A stretch of DNA of 6,658 nt from Bacteroidales bacterium (GTDB lineage Bacteria > Bacteroidota > Bacteroidia > Bacteroidales > Muribaculaceae), in assembly GCA_900755985.1 (NCBI GenBank), contig CAAEIL010000302.1, forward strand, positions 1-6,658. The letters are read 5' to 3'. Positions within the stretch are counted from its first letter, which is position 1, and every line of letters begins with the position of its first letter. Below are positions 1 through 4,494 of the stretch, in pieces. A program made the position numbers and the translations under genes. A model generated the notes under the pieces. It ran no database searches, was not told where the DNA came from, and saw nothing but the letters and a program-made list of their open reading frames with translations.

Positions 1-74
1 GAATCGAAAATCCGCATTCAGCCGTCTACCCGGCGCAATTTATGGCCGTCTCTAACGCTTCGCATTGGTTATGA
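1..74 (+). CDS. 3' end of an unidentified gene (partial, low confidence)
   Basis: In the third forward frame the sequence is open from the window edge to a TGA at 72-74. It would encode a 23-residue tail containing NPHSAVYPAQF and ending in ASHWL. The composition looks protein-like, but I do not recognise the family and the fragment is too short to judge. It converges on the minus-strand gene ending at 97, with only 22 bp between the two stop codons. It could equally be a chance open frame. Confidence 0.25.
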   Translation, partial: IENPHSAVYPAQFMAVSNASHWL

Positions 75-96
75 TGAGACCATTAACTGAATATCC

Positions 97-513
97 CTAT
101 TTATTACGATAATCTATATCTCCAATGACATCTTCATATTTATAATCCAGAGGGACTTCTTTTGTTAGGATAAAATGCCATTCATTCCCTTTCATCCCGG
201 CAGGCTCAGTTAATATAATTGCATCTTTGTATTCCCATCCTCGCTTTGACATATATGCAAGCACACTCATTGGAGATGCGAAAGAATATTTTTTGTCATT
301 GGCAGTATTATAAATCCATCCATTTGCATTTGTGGCTTTGTCTGCGAGACCGAAATCGACTATTGCATTAACATCTGCCTTGAAAAGATTATATTGTATA
401 CACATCACTTCGCAATAAACTTTGATTGTTTGTTGTTTCGGCTCAACTTCTTGAGCCGACATCATGCCAATATTAAGCATGATAAAAAGAAGGCCTAATA
501 CTAATTTTTTCAT
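97..513 (-). CDS. small secreted protein of unknown function
   Basis: This encodes a 138-residue protein whose first 20 or so residues form a clear Sec signal peptide. It has a Lys-Lys start, the hydrophobic core LVLGLLFIML and a likely signal peptidase I cut after MMSA. There is no lipobox cysteine, so a soluble periplasmic or exported product is expected. The mature part has a close cysteine pair (C34 and C38, in VYCEVMC). It ends with a segment containing YMSKRGWEYKDA followed by a Trp-His-Phe strand, which resembles small Bacteroidales secreted proteins of unknown function often found near mobile genes (recalled similarity, not searched). The gene is AT-rich compared with its neighbours. 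A TAGCTTTG promoter element lies 18 bp upstream, exactly where the recombinase remnant begins, which suggests insertion there. No function is proposed. Confidence 0.75.
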   Translation of the reverse strand: MKKLVLGLLFIMLNIGMMSAQEVEPKQQTIKVYCEVMCIQYNLFKADVNAIVDFGLADKATNANGWIYNTANDKKYSFASPMSVLAYMSKRGWEYKDAIILTEPAGMKGNEWHFILTKEVPLDYKYEDVIGDIDYRNK

Positions 514-531
514 TTGCTATGTATTTTTTTG

Positions 532-539
532 CAAAGCTA
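532..539 (-). promoter_or_regulatory. -7 promoter element for the secreted protein gene
   Basis: The minus strand reads TAGCTTTG, a full match to the Bacteroidetes -7 consensus TAnnTTTG, 18 bp upstream of the ATG at 513. I found no TTTG at the usual distance further upstream, where the sequence already belongs to the recombinase remnant. The leader would be only about 10-15 nt. Confidence 0.5.
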
Positions 540-559
540 CGCAATATTTGCGAAACTTT

Positions 560-835
560 GACTATCAGACAACTCCAGAAATACTTTCAAGTCATGTGAC
601 CCGCATGGTCACCGTTCTCAATCCGACAACAGGTGCGGAAGAGAAACGCCCCCTCAACGAAATCGCAAGCAGCCATCTGGCCCGACGCACCTTCATCGGC
701 AACCTCTACAAGAAGGTCAAAGACCCCAATCTCGTCGGCTCTCTCAGCGGTCATAAGGAAGGCAGTAAAGCCTTCGCCCGATACCGCGACATTGACGAGG
801 ACATGAAGAAAGAACTTGTTGATCTACTTGATTAA
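560..835 (+). pseudogene. tyrosine recombinase (integrase), C-terminal remnant
   Basis: From about 596 to the TAA at 833-835 the translation is the end of a phage-type tyrosine recombinase. It has the HxxR box in SSHLARRTF, the second conserved His in SLSGH and the nucleophile Tyr in FARYRDID, followed by a short helical tail. The first catalytic Arg and the whole core-binding domain are absent, so only about 80 of the usual 350-400 residues survive. Upstream of 596 the homology seems to continue in a different frame: FKSCD, with 'tgtga' immediately before 'cc', reads as if one copy of a 5-bp TGTGA duplication had been lost. The open frame formally extends left to 464, but that part is antisense to the signal peptide of the secreted protein and is not integrase. 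The gene cannot be active. It probably marks the edge of a decayed mobile element or an hsdS-type shuffling locus (inference). Confidence 0.8.
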
Positions 836-871
836 ACAGTTGGAGGTTACTGATAATCGAAGAATAATGCG

Positions 872-879
872 TAATTTTG
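872..879 (+). promoter_or_regulatory. -7 promoter element for the DUF1016 nuclease
   Basis: TAATTTTG fits TAnnTTTG perfectly and ends only 4 bp before the ATG at 884. Transcription would start at, or within a few bases of, the initiation codon, giving a leaderless or nearly leaderless mRNA. A -33 TTTG is not obvious; the best TTG (840-842) is about 29 bp away, too far for a normal spacer. Confidence 0.5.
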
Positions 880-883
880 TATT

Positions 884-1993
884 ATGACACAGGATTTGAC
901 ACTCTCTAAGAATAAAGATTACCGTAGCTGGGTTAAGGAACTCAAGCAACGGTACCTTTCCGCCCGTCTTAAAGCCTCCGTAGATGCCAACCGCACATTG
1001 TTGGAATACTATTGGAGTCTGGGACGCGACATCGCCGACAAACAGTATGCCAACACTTATGGCACCGGATTTTATAAAACACTTAGTCATGATTTGAGGT
1101 CTGAGATGCCCGGAGAGAAAGGCTTTTCAGAGACTAACCTTAAATACATGTATTATTTCTATCAACTTTATTCCCAACTATTTGAGAATCGTCTACGGGG
1201 CGTAGATAATTTGGACGGCCAAAATCGTCCGCAGCTTGCGGACGATTTACTAAGCGAGATATGTTCTATCCCATGGGACCACCAGCGCAGGATAATAGAT
1301 AAGAGTAAACGCAATCCTCATAAGGCTCTCTTCTTTGTCCGTAAGGTGATAGAGAATAGCTGGGGACGCGATGTATTGCTGAATTTCCTCGGCACTGACC
1401 TATACGAGCGTCAGGCAAAAGCCCTCACCAATTTCAGCAAAACGCTTCCGGCCCCACAAAGTGATCTGGCACAACAGACCACTAAAGATCCATACGTGTT
1501 CAACTTTCTGGCGATGACGGAGGACTATAACGAGCGCGAACTTGAAGACGCTCTTGTCGCCAACGTGACGAAATTCCTTGTGGAGTTAGGCACCGGATTC
1601 GCCTATATGGGGAGACAGTATCGACTGCAAGTAGGAGAAAAAGAAATCTTCATCGACCTTCTGTTTTACAACACCCGCATACACGCGTATTGCTGCGTGG
1701 AATTGAAGACTGGCTCATTCGAGGCATCCCTTCTTGGACAGTTAGGTCTGTATGTGACGGCAGTCAATCATCAGCTGAAGACAGAATACGACAATCCTAC
1801 CATCGGATTGTTGATTTGCAAGGACAAAGACAATATCGAGGCTCAGTATTCATTGGAGGCATACAATCTTCCTCTTGGAATATCTCAATATGAGCTATCC
1901 AAACTTATTCCCAAAGAAATAAAGAGTTCTCTGCCATCTATCGAACAGATAGAATCAACGCTGGAGCAATTATCGGATAATAGCGAGGAATGA
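884..1993 (+). CDS. DUF1016/YhcG-type PDDEXK nuclease family protein
   Basis: This is an intact 369-residue protein, the usual length for the family. Residues 10-170 form the DUF1016 N-terminal domain (LEYYWSLGRDI, FSETNLKYMYYFYQLY, SIPWDHQRRIID). Residues 200-345 form the C-terminal PD-(D/E)XK nuclease fold: E219/E221 in the first helix, D258 in EIFIDLLFYN, E273-L-K275 in CVELKTG, and the Q286-x3-Y290 helix. All core catalytic positions appear present. Family members are common in bacterial defence islands and beside type I restriction genes, but the substrate and exact role are unsettled. The ATG at 884 fits the usual N-terminus (TLSKNKDYRSWVKELK) and has a -7 box directly before it. It follows a dead integrase by 48 bp and may have been its neighbour in a former mobile or hsdS locus (inference). 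Two tight inverted repeats lie within the coding sequence at 1192-1248. Confidence 0.9.
   Translation: MTQDLTLSKNKDYRSWVKELKQRYLSARLKASVDANRTLLEYYWSLGRDIADKQYANTYGTGFYKTLSHDLRSEMPGEKGFSETNLKYMYYFYQLYSQLFENRLRGVDNLDGQNRPQLADDLLSEICSIPWDHQRRIIDKSKRNPHKALFFVRKVIENSWGRDVLLNFLGTDLYERQAKALTNFSKTLPAPQSDLAQQTTKDPYVFNFLAMTEDYNERELEDALVANVTKFLVELGTGFAYMGRQYRLQVGEKEIFIDLLFYNTRIHAYCCVELKTGSFEASLLGQLGLYVTAVNHQLKTEYDNPTIGLLICKDKDNIEAQYSLEAYNLPLGISQYELSKLIPKEIKSSLPSIEQIESTLEQLSDNSEE
1192..1248. repeat. two adjacent inverted repeats inside the nuclease gene
   Basis: The first is TCTACG-GGG-CGTAGA (1192-1206). The second, 15 bp later, is a perfect 12-bp stem, AAATCGTCCGCA with TGCGGACGATTT around a 3-nt loop (1222-1248). 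Together they encode the segment from NRLRGVDNL through QNRPQLADDL, which lies in the variable linker just before the conserved SIPWDH motif. They would fold as strong hairpins in the mRNA or in single-stranded DNA. Confidence 0.75.
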
Positions 1994-2028
1994 TATTTCA
2001 TTCCTTCCAGCCTATATTTTAGAATTTG

Positions 2029-2059
2029 ATAGTCCCGATTCATCACGAGTCGGGACTAT
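2029..2059. terminator. hairpin downstream of the nuclease gene, possible terminator
   Basis: ATAGTCCCGA (2029-2038) pairs perfectly with TCGGGACTAT (2050-2059), extendable by a T-G and a T-A pair to leave a 7-nt loop. It lies 35 bp after the stop codon at 1993. No run of T follows, so classic intrinsic termination is not certain; it may also protect the mRNA 3' end. Confidence 0.5.
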
Positions 2060-2124
2060 AAGTATGTGTGTCTGCCCCTAATTGAGAGATTAGATTTCCA
2101 GCCTATGCCCTTTGGATTAAAGAT

Positions 2125-2156
2125 GGTGCTAAAACGGTGCTAAAAATGGTGCTAAA
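2125..2156 (+). repeat. tandem repeat family A (GGTGCTAAA, 3 units)
   Basis: GGTGCTAAA occurs at 2125-2133, 2136-2144 and 2148-2156, so the period is 11 and then 12 bp. Restoring one base in the first spacer would give a uniform 12-bp unit reading Gly-Ala-Lys-Asn. Confidence 0.8.
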
Positions 2157-2196
2157 GCATCCAACATAAGACAAGCCGAGAAAAGCGAAAGTTGAT

Positions 2197-2255
2197 GTCG
2201 GTAAAAATGTCGGTAAAGGTGTCGGTAAAATGTCGCTAAAAATGCAGTTAAAAAA
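2197..2255 (+). repeat. tandem repeat family B (GTCGGTAAAAAT, 5 units)
   Basis: Units lie at 2197-2208, 2209-2220, 2221-2231 (one base short), 2232-2243 (GTCGCTAAAAAT) and 2244-2255 (GCAGTTAAAAAA). The intact units read Val-Gly-Lys-Asn. Divergence rises toward the right, and the 11-bp unit shifts the frame. Confidence 0.85.
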
Positions 2256-2270
2256 GTGTCTTTGACTCAG

Positions 2271-2318
2271 ATGAGGGTAGAAATGAGGGTAGAAATGAGG
2301 GCGGAAATGAGAGTAGAA
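2271..2318 (+). repeat. tandem repeat family C (ATGAGGGTAGAA, 4 units)
   Basis: There are four 12-bp units in perfect register: 2271-2282 and 2283-2294 are identical, 2295-2306 is ATGAGGGCGGAA and 2307-2318 is ATGAGAGTAGAA. One frame reads Asn-Glu-Gly-Arg repeats, another Met-Arg-Val-Glu repeats. Confidence 0.9.
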
Positions 2319-2325
2319 CGAGACC

Positions 2326-2373
2326 TCAACTGTAAATCCAACTGTAAATTCAACAGCAAATACAGTTGAATCA
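2326..2373 (+). repeat. tandem repeat family D (TCAACTGTAAAT, 3-4 units)
   Basis: Units lie at 2326-2337 (TCAACTGTAAAT), 2338-2349 (CCAACTGTAAAT) and 2350-2361 (TCAACAGCAAAT), with a weak fourth at 2362-2373. One frame reads Thr-Val-Asn-Ser/Pro repeats. The interspersed repeat begins 11 bp later. Confidence 0.8.
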
Positions 2374-2383
2374 ATTACACTAC

Positions 2384-2478
2384 GAAAGCGGCAAGAGGCT
2401 GGGAGGTCTTCATTGTTGGCGGCGGTTATGCCGTCAAAAGGTGACGGTGCGGGCACTGATACCTTTCGACCGCATCGC
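2384..2478 (+). repeat. interspersed repeat, copy 1 (truncated, about 95 bp)
   Basis: This copy starts GAAAGCGGCAAGAGGC and ends at CGCATCGC. Over 2389-2478 it matches copy 2 (4105-4194) at 89 of 90 bases and copy 3 (6404-6493) at 84 of 90, by my hand count. It contains the hairpin CCGTCA-AAAGG-TGACGG (2431-2447), as do the other copies. It stops abruptly where copies 2 and 3 carry on, 32 bp before the hipT stop codon. Confidence 0.9.
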
Positions 2479-2505
2479 AACTTTCTTATCTTTCTTGATT
2501 TCCAT
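2434..2505 (-). CDS. possible 23-residue small ORF directly after hipT
   Basis: An ATG (2503-2505) begins 5 bp after the hipT stop and leads to a TGA at 2434-2436. The first residues are lysine-rich (MEIKKDKKVA); the last 13 (MRSKGISARTVTF) come from the interspersed repeat. It could be a translationally coupled fourth cistron, the first codons of a lost downstream gene that was cut by the repeat, or simply chance. The matching strand of copies 2 and 3 holds frames of the same length with the same ending. I see no evidence of expression. Confidence 0.25.
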   Translation of the reverse strand: MEIKKDKKVAMRSKGISARTVTF

Positions 2506-2510
2506 ATCGG

Positions 2511-3458
2511 TTATCCTAAGATTGAAATTCGCTTTGCCATTGTATCTATCTTGTCATGATAGGCTTCCTGTAAATCTGTCGGAAGGAAAGAGACATCTAT
2601 CAGCTCGTGCCATTTGGGGATGGCTTTGGAGAATCGGGCGAAAAGGTTTGCTATGGCTTTTTCATCCATACCGCTGTCGCGCATCGCTTTCTCAAAATCT
2701 TCCCGCTTTATCCGTTTCTTCTTGCCGTTGAGCGTCAACGCAAGTTCCTCGTCATCCTCAGGCATGGCGAGAGCAGTTGACAGCAGGTCGTATGCCGGGG
2801 TCAGCATATAGTTGTCGGAAGGACGGAAGAGGGAGAAGTTTTTCAGGTGCATATCGGCGTTTCCTGTAAGCCACGAGAATAGCACGACTTCCCAGAAGTT
2901 GACGACATCCAGCAAAGGAGCGTATGAGTATTGGCGTATCAATTTTGCGATACGCTCGTATGAGCCTTTGTATTTGTCTTCGGTAAGTCGTTCCGATAGC
3001 TGGCACATATCCTCCATAGCAATCTTCGCGCCTTTCTTTGTGCGGTCAACGCGGCGGGTAATGTAGCATAGTTCGCCGTCGGCAAACCGTATCAGCGAAT
3101 GTGGCACTGTCTTTATTCCGGCTGCCTCCGCCATGTGCATTGTAATGTCTTCATTTTCCGGCAGATTGGCGAATCGGTCAGTCTGCGGTTTCAGTATAAA
3201 CCGTCCCCACAGTCCTACGATAGTGAACCGCTGAGGCTCCCCGGCATGACCGCGTGCGATGTCGAGCGACAGCTTTGCCTGTACTCCCGTCACTGTCGTG
3301 CTTGCTGTCACTATCTCACGTGCCAGTTCCTTGATATTGTCGCGGGTATAGGGCAAGACCGGCACCGTCGTCGATTCAAATATTTTGCGGGCACACGTCT
3401 TATGGTAATCGACTTCACCATCTGCCAACGGCTTATAGCAGTAAAGACACTTATTCAT
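2511..3458 (-). CDS. hipT: HipT-like Ser/Thr kinase toxin (HipA C-terminal domain)
   Basis: This 315-residue protein carries only the kinase part of HipA. It begins with a small zinc-ribbon-like motif (C4-x2-C7 ... H19-x2-C22), then the glycine-rich loop TVTGVQAK (55-62), the ATP-contacting Lys90 in FILKP, the catalytic Asp202 in GNADMHLKNF and the Mg-binding Asp224 in PAYDLLS. HipA-family kinases phosphorylate aminoacyl-tRNA synthetases and halt translation (GltX for HipA, TrpS for HipT of E. coli O127:H6); the target here is unknown. The start codon lies inside the end of hipS (8-bp overlap) and is preceded at 6 nt by AGGAGG, a strong Shine-Dalgarno unusual for Bacteroidetes. In HipA and HipT the loop carries regulatory serines; here both positions are threonine (T55, T57). 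The separate upstream gene for the N-terminal subdomain makes HipBST the best match. The name hipT rests on architecture. Confidence 0.88.
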   Translation of the reverse strand: MNKCLYCYKPLADGEVDYHKTCARKIFESTTVPVLPYTRDNIKELAREIVTASTTVTGVQAKLSLDIARGHAGEPQRFTIVGLWGRFILKPQTDRFANLPENEDITMHMAEAAGIKTVPHSLIRFADGELCYITRRVDRTKKGAKIAMEDMCQLSERLTEDKYKGSYERIAKLIRQYSYAPLLDVVNFWEVVLFSWLTGNADMHLKNFSLFRPSDNYMLTPAYDLLSTALAMPEDDEELALTLNGKKKRIKREDFEKAMRDSGMDEKAIANLFARFSKAIPKWHELIDVSFLPTDLQEAYHDKIDTMAKRISILG

Positions 3459-3789
3459 TGCCGTCCTCCTTTCTTTCCATAGGTATGACGCTTATGTTGC
3501 CGATGCAGTCTTTGCAACAGGCGAGCAGCAATGAGAATCTGTCGCGAGCTGATATTTTCCAGCTCTGTTCCGCTATGTCGAGGAGCCATCCTTCTGGGAT
3601 GAGTCCGTCAAAGAACGGGAAAAGCACATTGTCGCGGTATGGCTTATCTGTCAGCGGCAAAGTCAGGCTAACGGCAACGACACCATCCGATTCCAGATAA
3701 TCTGCATCATAGCGAAATTCATAACCCAAATCATCTTCGGTCAGAATCCCGGCGAGCGCATTATTCAGAAATACCTTTGCCTGTTTCAT
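3451..3789 (-). CDS. hipS: HipS-like protein (HipA N-terminal subdomain 1)
   Basis: This 112-residue protein equals the N-terminal subdomain of HipA. It shows the strand-rich start (AKVFLNNALAGIL), LTLPLTDKPY, the hallmark FFDGLIPEGW (59-68), and DRFSLLLACCKDCIGNISV (83-101), which corresponds to the D-x-F-x-L-L ... G-A-V motif. In the E. coli tripartite system HipS is the antitoxin that binds and blocks HipT, reportedly with a tryptophan near the active site; W68 or W77 are candidates here (inference). Its ATG overlaps the hipB stop in an ATGA junction, and its end overlaps hipT, so translation is probably coupled. The three-gene order B-S-T with overlaps argues that the split is functional and not a frameshift: both proteins have full domain ends. 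Confidence 0.85.
   Translation of the reverse strand: MKQAKVFLNNALAGILTEDDLGYEFRYDADYLESDGVVAVSLTLPLTDKPYRDNVLFPFFDGLIPEGWLLDIAEQSWKISARDRFSLLLACCKDCIGNISVIPMERKEDGNE
3465..3470 (-). promoter_or_regulatory. strong ribosome binding site for hipT
   Basis: The minus strand reads AGGAGG 6 nt upstream of the hipT ATG, inside the last codons of hipS. Other genes in this window lack such a site, so it sets hipT translation apart and supports the start at 3458. Confidence 0.65.
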
Positions 3790-3989
3790 GCCTCAGTGAT
3801 TTTAGCCGGAGCCATTTCGGCTCCGAACATTGCAAGAACTTGATTCACCTTGTCAAGGCGAAGGGTCGTCTTCCCTTGTTCAAGTTCGCGCACAAAGCGC
3901 AGACCCACCCCGGATTTCTGAGAAAGGTCAACCTGCGTAAGCCCGAACTGCTTACGCATCTCCTTAACGTATTTAGATAACTGAGTCAT
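3786..3989 (-). CDS. hipB: HipB-like Xre-family helix-turn-helix antitoxin/repressor
   Basis: This 67-residue Cro/C1-type DNA-binding protein is essentially one HTH domain. The first helix is LSKYVKEMRKQFG, the HTH is LTQVDLSQKSGVGLRFVREL, then EQGKTTLRLDKVNQVLAMFG, followed by a short tail. HipB proteins repress their own operon and, in two-gene systems, bind and neutralise HipA; in HipBST they act mostly as the DNA-binding part. I chose the ATG at 3989. The frame can be extended to a TTG at 4031, but the promoter -7 box (4010-4017) lies inside that extension, which would therefore not be transcribed. It is the first gene of the operon and its stop overlaps the hipS start. Three dyad sites around the promoter are the likely operators. 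Confidence 0.88.
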   Translation of the reverse strand: MTQLSKYVKEMRKQFGLTQVDLSQKSGVGLRFVRELEQGKTTLRLDKVNQVLAMFGAEMAPAKITEA

Positions 3990-3993
3990 GCGA

Positions 3994-4011
3994 TATACCC
4001 TTTTGGGTGCA
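3994..4011. promoter_or_regulatory. putative HipB operator O1
   Basis: TATACCCTTTTGGGTGCA is an 18-bp imperfect dyad with a good left half (TATACCC) and a weaker right half (GGGTGCA). It touches the -7 box and lies between it and the hipB ATG, where a bound repressor would block RNA polymerase. Confidence 0.6.
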
Positions 4012-4017
4012 AAGATA
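4010..4017 (-). promoter_or_regulatory. -7 promoter element of the hipBST operon
   Basis: The minus strand reads TATCTTTG, matching TAnnTTTG, 20 bp upstream of the chosen hipB ATG. No convincing -33 TTTG is seen at 19-21 bp; that region is occupied by operator O2. A weak -33 is common in repressed promoters (inference). Confidence 0.6.
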
Positions 4018-4033
4018 GTAAATTTGTTCAAAT

Positions 4034-4051
4034 TACACCGTAAAGGGTATA
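4034..4051. promoter_or_regulatory. putative HipB operator O2
   Basis: TACACCGTAAAGGGTATA is an 18-bp dyad of the same type as O1 and O3, here with the strong half (GGGTATA) on the right. Its centre is 40 bp from the centre of O1, and it covers the expected -33 region of the hip promoter. Confidence 0.6.
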
Positions 4052-4074
4052 AATTATTTTGCAGCAGTATAGAT

Positions 4075-4092
4075 TATACCCTTTAGGGGATA
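4075..4092. promoter_or_regulatory. putative HipB operator O3
   Basis: TATACCCTTTAGGGGATA is the most symmetric of the three sites (7 of 9 base pairs of the dyad match). Its centre is 41 bp beyond O2. Its left half also forms a perfect 12-bp inverted repeat with O2: TAAAGGGTATAA at 4041-4052 and TTATACCCTTTA at 4074-4085. Confidence 0.6.
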
Positions 4093-4104
4093 TTCATTCT
4101 AAAC

Positions 4105-4260
4105 CGGTAAGAGGCTGGGAGGTCTTCATTGTTGGCGGCGGTTATGCCGTCAAAAGGTGACGGTGCGGGCACTGATACCTTTCGACCGCATCGCGCCTAT
4201 GCTCAACTGCGGAAATATCATTCACGAGCGAGCTGAAAGGGTTTGTCGGCGAAGCCGGTG
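4105..4260 (+). repeat. interspersed repeat, copy 2 (about 156 bp)
   Basis: This copy is nearly identical to copy 1 over its first 90 bp and continues as in copy 3 for another 66 bp (about 56 of 66 bases shared), ending at GGCGAAGCCGGTG. It fills the gap between the outermost hip operator and the 3' end of the ferredoxin gene. The internal hairpin CCGTCA-AAAGG-TGACGG is at 4147-4163. No gene is evident in it except a 23-codon minus-strand frame at 4150-4221. Confidence 0.9.
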
Positions 4261-4292
4261 CGTTTCAGCAGTCCTCGGGTCTGTGGAGGCCA

Positions 4293-4475
4293 TTATGGCT
4301 TTTGCTCCATCGCTTTCATCGGACATTTCCTCACACATTTGCCGCATTCGATGCAGAGGCTATAGTCTATTACCGGAAAGCCGTCGGCATCCTGTGAAAT
4401 CGCTCCGACCGGACACATCTTAATCAGCGGACATACATGGTTGTGGGGGCATATACTTTTATTGACCTGTATCAT
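4293..4475 (-). CDS. small ferredoxin-like 4Fe-4S binding protein
   Basis: This is a 60-residue soluble protein. The second half has a canonical motif C41-x2-C44-x2-C47-x3-C51-P. The first half is non-canonical: C9-x5-C15-x5-C21-P (CPHNHVCPLIKMCP), in place of C-x2-C-x2-C-x3-CP. Since a CP-x-N-H-x-CP form recurs in Bacteroidetes small ferredoxins as I know them, this is probably a genuine family trait. The first site could hold a 4Fe-4S cluster with C9, C15 and C51 or a histidine as ligand, or a 3Fe-4S cluster; the sequence cannot decide. It likely carries electrons in the cytoplasm. Transcribed divergently from oxyR with a shared 101-bp regulatory region, it is a candidate OxyR target (inference). 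The ATG at 4475 lies about 20 bp from a well-formed promoter. Confidence 0.88.
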   Translation of the reverse strand: MIQVNKSICPHNHVCPLIKMCPVGAISQDADGFPVIDYSLCIECGKCVRKCPMKAMEQKP

Positions 4476-4494
4476 AGTTTTGTTTTTTTATTTG

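Larger units (their letters stand above)
2086..2380 (+). pseudogene. possible decayed tail of a gene with tetrapeptide-repeat linker
   Basis: No intact gene is visible between 1994 and 2510. One forward frame starts EIRFPAYALWIKDG at 2086, meets a TAA at 2167-2169, and continues into DVGKNVGKGVGK until a TGA at 2263. Beyond that, other frames read NEGRNEGRNEGGNE and then STVNPTVNSTAN. A short beta-like 'xxRFP' segment followed by degenerate tetrapeptide repeats resembles the C-terminal linkers of Bacteroidales AlbA_2 (Schlafen-type) putative DNA-binding proteins, as I remember them. The stops and one-base shifts between repeat blocks say it is not translated as one protein now. It may instead be a purely nucleotide-level repeat array. 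Confidence 0.3.

Noticed and set aside
464..556. N-terminal extension of the integrase frame
   Set aside because: It is antisense to the signal peptide and promoter of the secreted-protein gene and shows no recombinase features; the open frame there is fortuitous.
2125..2373. CRISPR-like array
   Set aside because: Units are 12 bp with no spacers, four different families occur, and no cas gene is present.
2103..2480. Minus-strand open frame with HFYPHFYPHL and LPTPLPTFLPT repeats
   Set aside because: The repeats are simply the reverse reading of the 12-bp DNA tandem repeats, with no promoter, domain or signal peptide to support a gene.
3990..4031. Longer hipB start (TTG at 4031, 14 more residues)
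   Set aside because: The promoter -7 box lies within this extension, the start codon is TTG, and the extra residues are encoded by operator-like DNA. The ATG at 3989 is preferred.
4146..4248. Plus-strand frames in the interspersed repeat (for example one starting MPSKGDGAG)
   Set aside because: A stop interrupts the same frame in copy 3, so it is not conserved between copies.
4105..4260. Integron attC site or transposon end
   Set aside because: GTTATGC does not fit the attC core GTTRRRY, no integron integrase is present, and I found neither terminal inverted repeats nor clear target duplications.
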